From: a virus
Reading direction: 5' to 3' (one strand)
DNA length: 32,831 nt
IMG/VR virus record: IMGVR_UViG_3300007609_000060
Span: 1 to 32,831 of that record
The position numbers and the translations under genes were made by a program. This document shows, piece after piece, positions 14,809 to 23,500 of this stretch (the first letter of the stretch is position 1; each line of letters starts with the position of its first letter). Below the pieces are notes generated by a model that did not search any database, was not told the DNA's origin, and was given only the letters and a program-made list of their open reading frames with translations.

Positions 14809-15524
14809 TATTCAACACCCTTTGGGAATTGTCCGATTGCATCATTATCTTCCTCAGTTCTATCAGCAATCATAATTACTGGTACTTCTGGGTCATTAAA
14901 GTTTGGATCAACACCTTCATCCGGTGCTATAGGGAACCTTACCAAATATCCAGGAACTCCGTCCCATTCATTTGGCATGTTTCTAAGTTTTTGTCTATAA
15001 TCACTCCATTGTTGCTTTAATGATGCAGGCATGTCTTCTGCAAGCTTACCGTCACTCATATATAATCTATGATTTCTTTCCTCTCTAAGGAAATTCCATG
15101 ATCTGTCTCTATCAAATTCAACAAACTTTAACGGTGCTTTATAATCATTGTATAATGCATATTCATCATACACTTCTGCAATATGGCTTGGATCAGGAAG
15201 TATAGCATTTGGTTGATCCTCAGGCCCAACTTTAACTTCGTAAACTTTTGGTGCTTCTATGCCGCCCCATAGCAGTGCAATTTTTATGATGTTTTCGTCA
15301 GTATTTGCACTTAGAACTTCTCTTCTAAGATGCAATGGTAATGGGCAATCAGGTTCCTCGTCCGGACTGTGAGTTTCTTCTAAATACCCAGTTTCTTTAT
15401 TGACCCAACATATTATCTCAGAAGGGCCATTATATACCTGAGTGCTTGTCTTTCCTAACTTAGTTTCGGTAGAATACAGTTCGTCTGGTATACTATAAGT
15501 TAGTGTTTTAGTTATATTTTCCAT
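14808..15524 (-). CDS. Tail-fibre/adhesin assembly chaperone-like protein
   Basis: 238 residues. Residues 143-200 carry the signature of phage tail-fibre assembly (TAC-like) proteins: W-x-F-L-R-x-E-R-N-x-x-L (143-154), SDGK (157-160), W173, YRQKLRNMP (176-184) and a final x-x-F-P. The first 120 residues are acidic and unlike known domains I can name (IALLWGGIEAPKVYEVKVG). It has a strong AGGAG site 8 nt before the ATG and sits between the two adhesin copies, directly coupled to copy A. That placement matches other phages in which the adhesin and its assembly factor are adjacent. No membrane segment. Confidence 0.7.
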   Translation of the reverse strand: MENITKTLTYSIPDELYSTETKLGKTSTQVYNGPSEIICWVNKETGYLEETHSPDEEPDCPLPLHLRREVLSANTDENIIKIALLWGGIEAPKVYEVKVGPEDQPNAILPDPSHIAEVYDEYALYNDYKAPLKFVEFDRDRSWNFLREERNHRLYMSDGKLAEDMPASLKQQWSDYRQKLRNMPNEWDGVPGYLVRFPIAPDEGVDPNFNDPEVPVIMIADRTEEDNDAIGQFPKGVE

Positions 15525-15535
15525 ATGTTTTCTCC

Positions 15536-16363
15536 TTAACTATAAGTAATTCTTACTAAGCCGCCAGCACCAAAACTGCCCCAACATGCATTCCGTGACA
15601 TAGTTGAGTGACCTGCACCGCCGCCACCTGGGAAAGCCGCGTGTGCTGAACAACAAGCCAAGTTACCCACACAAGGGTGCTTACCTCCCACTCCGTGCGA
15701 TGCACTAAATGGCCCTGAAGGGGAACCTGCTACAGAAAAGTGGTCCGCACAACAGTTGTACTGTCTGTTCATTGACCCTGCTGTGCCTCTAAATACCATA
15801 TCAGCTCCGCGTCCTGCTTCGTTACAGGCATTTGCTTGCCAGCTGCTGTTATACAATCCTCTATTACACTGTACATTACCAATGTGACAGTTATAACAAT
15901 TTGACATCTTATCCCAAATGGTCGGACCGCCCATACCACCGACTGTGCAAAAGTTACTTAGTCCTGTACCCGTAACATAACTTCTACAACCGTGTCGATT
16001 ATTTACATTACATCTACAGCAACAACTACAAGCTGATGATCCAGCAGCACACACAGTGTATGTACTGCCATCTGTGAATCCGTGTACTGATTTTTGTAAG
16101 GTTTTTACGGCATAATTACCACCTTGGCCACCAATTCCGTAGTCAAAATCGCCACCTGATGAGCCACCAGGACCTCCACCGCTTAATATTTCAAACTTTA
16201 TCGATGTAGTTCCGTCTGGAACAGTCCACTGACAACATCTACCTCCGTTACAAGGAGACCACCAATTTGTATTATAAACATACAATTCATAACCTTCGGC
16301 AATCTTACATTGATGTTGGTTATTAGCGTAAACGATGCCTTGGTTTGATAGTTGTACTGGCAT
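15536..16363 (-). CDS. Cys/Gly-rich putative receptor-binding adhesin, copy B
   Basis: 275 residues, a gap-free paralog of copy A at about 90% identity with the same 22 cysteines, Gly-rich loops and ending. Differences cluster in residues 10-35 (IVYANN, AEGYELYVYNTN) and at scattered loop positions (DFDYGIGG, TVGGMGG, HSTMSRN). These may tune binding while the Cys scaffold is held constant. Its ATG shares one base with the stop of the S74 fibre gene, so fibre and adhesin are translationally coupled. Stop to chaperone start is 11 nt. A host-recognition role is inferred from composition and position. Confidence 0.75.
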   Translation of the reverse strand: MPVQLSNQGIVYANNQHQCKIAEGYELYVYNTNWWSPCNGGRCCQWTVPDGTTSIKFEILSGGGPGGSSGGDFDYGIGGQGGNYAVKTLQKSVHGFTDGSTYTVCAAGSSACSCCCRCNVNNRHGCRSYVTGTGLSNFCTVGGMGGPTIWDKMSNCYNCHIGNVQCNRGLYNSSWQANACNEAGRGADMVFRGTAGSMNRQYNCCADHFSVAGSPSGPFSASHGVGGKHPCVGNLACCSAHAAFPGGGGAGHSTMSRNACWGSFGAGGLVRITYS

Positions 16364-17235
16364 TATTCTGCTCCTCCCTTAATTGTATCTAATTCTTCTT
16401 TTAGAATTTTTATAGATTCTATCAATAACGGAATTATTTTATCATAATTAACAGCAAGATACCCATCTTCTCTTTCAACTACTGCCGAAGGTAGAGCCTC
16501 TTGCACTTCTTGAGCAATAACTCCTACATCGAGCTCTGTTCTTTCTGGATACATTTCTTTTGCAACACTATTCCAGTAGTATTGATATCCTGAAATTTTT
16601 GAAAGTTTTTCTAAACTGTTATCGATCTTTGAAACATTTTCTTTTAATCTTATATCTGATGATGCATAGGCAACTACATCGGCGCCTGCATATAATGCAC
16701 CACTTAATCCAATTCCTCCTGTAACTATTATAGTTCCAGTAGTTGTCGATGTTGATGCAGTGCCGCCACCTAACGATAACGATCCTGTGCTTGGCTGGAA
16801 TGATAATTTTGTTGTGGATATACGAGCATCACTGATACCGCCAGATGAGGTCGGAGTAATAGTAAGATAATGTGTGGCAGCATCGTCGTTGTTATCTGTA
16901 ATTGTTACACCTGGATTTGCCCAGCTTAATGTTCCGCTGCCGTCTGTAGATAATAGCTGTGCTTCGGTGCCGTCTGTTGCTGGCAGGGTCCAAATTAAAT
17001 CGGCAGTCACGGTATCAGGTGCTTTAAATCCAATGTAGTTTGAACTATCACTGTCTGCAAATCTTAAATTACTTGCGGCTAAAATTTCAAAATCTTTTAA
17101 AGATTGAATAATACCTGTGCCGTCTGCATCTAACCTCAAGTTAGAATCTACTTCTACAGATCTTAATGTGTTATCATCGAAAAAGTTAAATCCAAAACCG
17201 CCTGGATTAATACCGCTCGAAACTCTTCTTCCCAT
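16363..17235 (-). CDS. Tail fibre protein with C-terminal S74 intramolecular chaperone
   Basis: 290 residues. Residues 20-190 are fibre-type beta sequence (NLRFADSDSSNYIGFKAP, IWTLPATDGT, GQLLSTDGSG-like units, TGGIGLSGALYAG). The last 100 residues are a peptidase S74 domain: ASSDIRLKENV holds Ser193 and Lys198, the five-residue spacing of the self-cleaving Ser-Lys pair of endosialidase-type chaperones. GVIAQEVQEALP and AVNYDKIIPLLIESIK are further signatures. The domain helps the fibre trimerise, then cuts itself off. The adhesin copy B follows with a one-base stop/start overlap. AAGGGAAA precedes the ATG. Confidence 0.9.
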   Translation of the reverse strand: MGRRVSSGINPGGFGFNFFDDNTLRSVEVDSNLRLDADGTGIIQSLKDFEILAASNLRFADSDSSNYIGFKAPDTVTADLIWTLPATDGTEAQLLSTDGSGTLSWANPGVTITDNNDDAATHYLTITPTSSGGISDARISTTKLSFQPSTGSLSLGGGTASTSTTTGTIIVTGGIGLSGALYAGADVVAYASSDIRLKENVSKIDNSLEKLSKISGYQYYWNSVAKEMYPERTELDVGVIAQEVQEALPSAVVEREDGYLAVNYDKIIPLLIESIKILKEELDTIKGGAE

Positions 17236-17253
17236 AATTATTTCCCTTGTAAG

Positions 17254-17261
17254 TATTTAGC
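17254..17261 (-). promoter_or_regulatory. Late-promoter-like motif GCTAAATA
   Basis: On the minus strand the motif is GCTAAATA, 6 of 8 to TATAAATA, ending 18 nt before the S74 fibre ATG at 17235 and overlapping the stop of the gene upstream. It is weaker than the other motifs, but the spacing is the same. Confidence 0.4.
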
Positions 17262-17585
17262 TTATACTAGCGAAGTTTCTATGCCCATCGCTATAGCATT
17301 AACACTAATAGTGTTAGATCTTACAACAATTTTTTGTCCTGCTGCTAACACAATACCTGTTCTTTCTAACACACCATTTCCAAGAATTGTTGCATCATAT
17401 TCTATATATTCTGCATCTGTTGGTGTGTCAGCTGCCGAAACTGCAATTCTCACAGCTACTGATGATGCATTTCTATTTGTTAAGTTTATGGTAGCCACAC
17501 AGAATGTATCTGCAGGACAAGTATACACTGTGGTATCTGTCGCTGCTGCTAAATCTGATGGTGTACCTATTACGCCTGTTGCCAT
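17262..17585 (-). CDS. Small beta-sandwich virion protein
   Basis: 107 residues, almost entirely beta in character: VYTCPADTFCVATINLTNRN, VAVRIAVSA, GNGVLERTGIVLAAGQKIVVRS. The pattern (pocket strand, N-x-x-x-x-x-x-V-x-I-x-V-S, then L-x-x-G-x-x-I-x-V) recurs in the 110-residue protein at 31444-31776, so the two are likely distant paralogs lying on either side of the giant fibre genes. No catalytic motif, signal peptide or membrane segment. AGGAG lies 7 nt before the ATG. A capping or connector role for fibres is inferred. Confidence 0.65.
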   Translation of the reverse strand: MATGVIGTPSDLAAATDTTVYTCPADTFCVATINLTNRNASSVAVRIAVSAADTPTDAEYIEYDATILGNGVLERTGIVLAAGQKIVVRSNTISVNAIAMGIETSLV

Positions 17586-17597
17586 TATATTCTCCTA

Positions 17598-20500
17598 TTA
17601 TACTAAAAAGTAATTCCACGCTATTGGGTATCCAGTTACAGGGCCTTTGAAGTTAAACTTACCTCGCATGTTAATAACTGATCCGTCGACTGTTCGTATT
17701 TGATTAGTATTTATAAATACCGATCCAGCCGTTACACTATTCACATTAAGTGATGCACCACCGCCGCCAATCTGTGACGCAATGAATGCTCTAATTGCTC
17801 GCTGTGTTGGTACAACACTATCCGAGTCAGCTGTAAAGAATGGGTCTGAACTAAACTCATCAATACTTGCTGATCCACCGCCTAGTGTAACTTCACCCAA
17901 CGATAGTTCTTGTAGACCTGCAATATTAAATGCATCAGCATTCAATGTTGCAACACCAGTTGACTGTTCAATTGTGAACAAATCACCAACTCGGAAGTTA
18001 CCATCCTGGTCCGTACTTGTATAGAATACACGACCACCGTTTCCTTCTTTAGTTTCTTGAGCCGGGATTGGGTCTTGTGTCGGTGTTCCTGGATAGTTTG
18101 TTTCTTCAAAGCTACCAGTACCAATGTCTAGGAAGTCGTGTCCTGTTAGTCGTACTTGACTAAATCTAATTCTAGTTGTAAGACTAGTGCCATTTTCAGG
18201 AGCTTCTTGAATTGTTAATTCTGGACTTACTTGGAAGAATGCTGTATATGCACCGTCGTTCTGTCCTAAGAAGGTTAACACATTTACAAGTTTAAATGTT
18301 CGATTTGGTAAGTGACCAAATACAATATTTGATCCGGGTACCGGACGCTGGCTTAATCTTCTAACAAATATGAATGCTCCTGGTTGATAGAAATCAGCAA
18401 ATCCGTTACTATTATCGTCATCAACCTCAGCATTAGCACTTGTGTATTCTTGTCCTCTATCTACAAAACTAGGCGTAGCTAATGCTCCTTTGCCTACTCT
18501 AACTTCTACCGGTAGTTCAAATGTGTTATTTGGATCAGTAACTGTCATAGTCGGAGCAGTATCATATCCTGAACCTGGTTCTGTTAATCTAATTACAAAG
18601 ATCTTGGTTTGTGCTACAAAAGCTCTTGCTCGTGTAGTTGCGCCTGTTCTAATCTTAACAGCATGATCGCCATTATCGTTCTGGAACGCTAACCAATATC
18701 CTGTTTTTTGAGGATTACCAAATACAATAGCATTATAACCATCGTTTTGTATTCCGCCGGCTGTTGGTATACTTTCGTCAGTCCAATATAATCCGTTTTC
18801 AGACTTCATTACAAACTGATATCCAGTCTGTCCATTTAAAGTAGCTGTAGCTATGAACAATCCTTGTCCATATCTAACTCTTTGATAACCTGCAGGATCA
18901 TTAGAATCTGGAGATCCGACAGTCATTGCTGTCCAAGTTTCGCCGTCGATGCTGATAGCACCATTATTGCTATCGCTAGCAACTGCTACGAATGCTCCAC
19001 GACCCCATGTTACGCTGGTCCATGTACTGTTAGCAGGTAAGTCTTCTTGTGTCCAAGTTTCACCACCGTCATCTGAATATTCTACAGCATCAGTATTACC
19101 TGTTTTAACAGCAACAAATTTACCCATACCATATGTAACATCAACAAACCCTGTGCTATTTAATGTACCTGTAACATCCCATACTTGGCCGTCTAAAGAT
19201 ATTGCAACTGTGGTACTATCGCTAGCTATTGCAACAAAACGACCGTTACCGAAAACTACTCTTGTCCAAGATGCACTTACTGGTAAACTTGATGAGAACC
19301 AGTTAATACCGTCTGCACTCCATGCTGCTCTTGTTCCGCCAGTAGCAACCGCAACAAATCTTGATACTTTTAGATCTGAAGATCCGTCATCAATTAATCC
19401 TGATGCGACGCCAGTCCAGTTAGTGGTAGGTAATGGTAAGATACGAGTGGACCAATTTTCACCGTCGGTGCTAGTAAATATACCGTTTCCGCTGTTTGAT
19501 TTATTTGCAACAAATAGGCCGTTTAATCCGAAACCTTCTTGATCATATTCAAGAATTTCACCGGTTACACTGTTAATTGCTGTAATCGTAAATGTAATAT
19601 CGTTAGTAGGTGTTTCTCCGCCTAAACTTGTACCTAGAATCTTAAATGTTTCTAGTCTAGAATAATCTAGTCCACCGTCTGTTAATGTAATAATATACTT
19701 CGAACCGTTACGAACTACATCAAATGTAGCGCCAGTTCCAATTCCTGTATAACTTGTAGGTGATAATCCAGTATAGGTTGCGGCAGTTTCACCGAATGTT
19801 GCATCAACCCAGTCTCCTACTTGTGGTAATTCTAAACTGTCTGCTTGGAATCCTGGACTTGTAAAACTAATTGCAGGCTCCATTACATATGTCGAACTTG
19901 CATTTGGACTTACAATTGTTGTTCCTGGAACTACATGATCCCATCCAGATTGGCCGTCACTTTCTCTTACAACATTGGCTAGTTTTGTACCTGCATTATA
20001 TGTACTAACGATACCAAATTGTCCTTGACCAGCTCCGCCGTCAACAAAGACTTTCATACCAACATATGCAGAACTTACTTCTTGGTCTACCGCAGCCAAT
20101 GTTATACTTGATGTTGTACCACCTTGTGCTGTGTTAGCATTTGTTAAATACCCATCACCACCGAACTGCCCACTCGAATCGTCTCCAAGATCAATCAATC
20201 TAACCTGGAACACTGCATCATCACGGAACTCGTCTGCTTCAATATCAACATTTACGCCGCCACCTGTAATAGTGTATGCTACTTCGGTGTAATCGTTACC
20301 AGCATGGTCAAATTCAAAATTGAAAATATCGTCGCCGTTTGTATTTGCGGACCCAATAACTGCATTAAATCCACTCTTATTGTCAATTACCGCAGTATTT
20401 GGTATTTCGTCTGCATCAAATCCTTCTGCTACTGCGCCAAAGTCTCCATACGAACAGTTACCATTAGTACCACGAATACGCCCACCTGATTCTGATAAGT

Positions 20501-23500
20501 AACCAATGTGTGCATAATATGTAAATACAGACACAAGTTCTGCTCTTCCGTTATTTGATACCCAAGCACCTATACCGTCGCTGATTACTTGCGTAAAGTC
20601 ATTTGATACAATACTATCATTACCGCCATTGTGCAAACTTCCATCAATTTTTTGACCAATTGCCGCTGTGCCGAATGTGGTTACACCTTGAACATACGGC
20701 GAACGAGTTAAGATCCATCCTCTATAATCATCTGGGCCCCAACCTGGATCTAACGAGCAGTATGCTCCAGCACTTACACGACTTGTACCATATTCATTTT
20801 CAGGTAGTAAGTCACCAGTTAGTTCTACCAGTGTTTGGTTACGAACTCCAGTTGCATTTCGTAGATAATAGCAATCTTCTTCAAGTGATCCTACTACTGC
20901 ATTAGCATAGTATCTTGCAGCATACAATGACTTATAGTTACCTGGGAACTTAATATCGTATTTAAGAGCATCAATATAAGTGTTAACATCTCTTAAACAT
21001 AATGCATTATTGTAATATAAACTTACAGTAAATGACCCTACTGTTTCGACGTCGAAGTCTCCGCCGGCTGATATATCTAAAGGTGATTGTGCATTTCTTG
21101 TCTCAGCAATTGTAATAGTTTCGCTGTCAATAACATTTTGAACATAGTATGTTACACCTGTTTGGATTCCACTAGTCGTGGCTCCTGTAAAGCGAATTGC
21201 TGTGTTTCTACTCATCCAGCTAGTGTCGCTTACATTGATGTAATCTGTAGAATCTTGTGTAACAGTTACTGTCGAAGTATATGTGTTCGCAATCCAGTTA
21301 TCAATTTCTGAAACAATAAAGTCTCTGTTTCTTTCTAGTTGCAGAACAGCATATTGTCTGTTACGAATACCGGTACTACAGTTGTCACCTTCGAGCGAGC
21401 CAGTGTAGATAATATCATCAATAATGGTCATTAATGATTCAATTCTAGCCTGTGCAGTTGTATCTCCGCCAACATTCGCTAACGCTTCAGTTTTAGCATT
21501 TGTCAAAGCATCTCTAGTAATTTGCTTTTGATTTAAAGTAAACACTTCGGCTGCTGACGATCTCAAGTAAGAATACCCAGCTTTAATGCTTTGGAAGTTA
21601 CTATCAAGCATAAAGTCAAAACTTACAGCTTCAAGAATTAATCTTAAATCTCTGATACACTTGTTTTGTATGTATAAGATTTTAGTTCTATTACCTTTAG
21701 TGCTAGTAGCACTTGGATATACAAATTCTCTTGTTTCGCCTGATGAAGTACAGGATACTGTGATATTTGTAATATCTACAACGTCACCAGCTTCTAAACC
21801 GTGATCTGTAGATGTGGTCACTGTTGCGTACCCTGTAGATTCATTATAGACAAAGTTAGTGATATTTACATCTGTATCATCTGCTTTGGTTACTACACCG
21901 CCGCTAACATATGTGTGAGCAATGTCATTTTTACCTACATAGACTATAAAATCGTCGTTGGTTAATCCATTTAATCTTACAACAAAATCTATATGGTAGG
22001 CTACTTCATTCAAGTCATCAATGACATTTTCGATAATAGTTTCACGAGCTGCACTCAATGTTTCTGCCGCCGTAATAAGAGCAGTAGTGGACCCAACACC
22101 GTCGGCAACTGCTGGATAATCAATCTTGTTAGCTGTAATAGATAATCCAGTGCCATTAGTTAAAGTATATGCGCTTCCACCAAATGTCTCAGAAACTGTA
22201 AATGTGTTACCAGCAGGAGTACTTGCAATCCAATATCTCGTATTTTTAACGAATCCGTTTTCTGTGCTTCTAACAACAATTAAATCGCCGACCTGTAAGT
22301 TATGGGTAGCAGATGTTGTAACCACATTACTAGCAATAGTAGTAATAGTAACACTAGGCCAGTTGTCAGTCCCGCCATTTACAAGGTTTCTAATAATATC
22401 TATTGCGCCGTTTGTAAATGTGATACTGGCTGCAGATCCAGCAGTATCTACAAATTGAGGAACTGCGGTTTGTAGTGGTGTTGGTAATAATATCGCGCCA
22501 ATAACACTTTGTAGTCTTGATTTTAAGAAGTCGTATGCGGCAACTGTAGCACTAAGTTCACTTGTGCTAATCAATCTCTGCCCTGCATATCCTTCATAGT
22601 ATGCTAACCCTGCATTCAAACTTTGACTATATCCGCCATAAGTTAAATCATAAGCAACAGCATCAACGATATACCCAACATCTTGTCTACATTTTGTTCT
22701 GCTGTACTTTAGATCTGGGTAGTTTGCGGCTATAAAAGCAATAACTTCTTCTTTTAGAAACTCTTTGTTTTCTACAACTAATTTTCTAGCATCGCCATAC
22801 CCTACAAGATATGAATCGTTGTATCCGACTGGGTCGGTACTAGATGCCATATGTGTAGTACCAATTCTAAAATCAATATTTTGTTGGATCGATCTTACAA
22901 GTTGTGTAACGGCATCTTGCTCTAATGTATCAGCATACGGCCATTCTCTACTTTGAACTTCGGTATTTCCGACGCTTTCTGTAACTTCGTTACCTACTAC
23001 AATGTCGTTTACGATAGATTCTAATCTACCTAATGCACCAATACTATACTTGGCATCTGTTTTATCGACAGAACTAATTGCAGGCCCAACATTTGTTCCT
23101 CTAAGCTCATCACCTAGTATACATACACCTTCTGGAACAATAATCGGCAATACTTCTCGATACTTACCAGTGCTGACCATAATTGCAACTTCATCAAAAT
23201 TTCTAGCAGGAATTCTGCTAGTATCGCCATCGTCTATTGCATTTGTTATAATAGTTGTTAATGTTTGTATTCTTGGAAGTGCTGTTGCTTCTGCTGTAAT
23301 AGAAGCATCAAAATATTGAGTAACAATAGCTGTAGAGTTATCTCCATTTGTATTTTGATAATTAACACTAGGAGCTTCTTGATCTAATACATTAGAAATT
23401 AATGTCAGCATATAATTATAAGCTGCTAATGACTGGGCTTCCTCTCCAGCTAAACCAGGATATGCGCCTGGAGTGTCTTCGACAATGCCGCCTACTAGTG

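Larger units (their letters stand above)
13981..16363. repeat. Direct repeat of the adhesin gene around the chaperone
   Basis: The 828-nt segments 13981-14808 and 15536-16363 are in the same orientation and nearly identical over long runs (for example around 14461-14510 versus 16017-16066). They flank the 717-nt chaperone gene. Recombination between them would delete one adhesin and the chaperone; gene conversion would homogenise the copies. Confidence 0.85.

Noticed and set aside
13981-16363. Diversity-generating retroelement (template/variable repeat pair)
   Set aside because: The adhesin copies differ at many codon types rather than mainly at adenines, both are full genes, and no reverse transcriptase is in the window.
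18949-19542. 197-codon open frame on the plus strand
   Set aside because: It mirrors the Asp-box repeats of the 2614-aa fibre. Repetitive coding sequence gives long antisense frames, and its Pro/Val/Thr-rich product matches no protein pattern.
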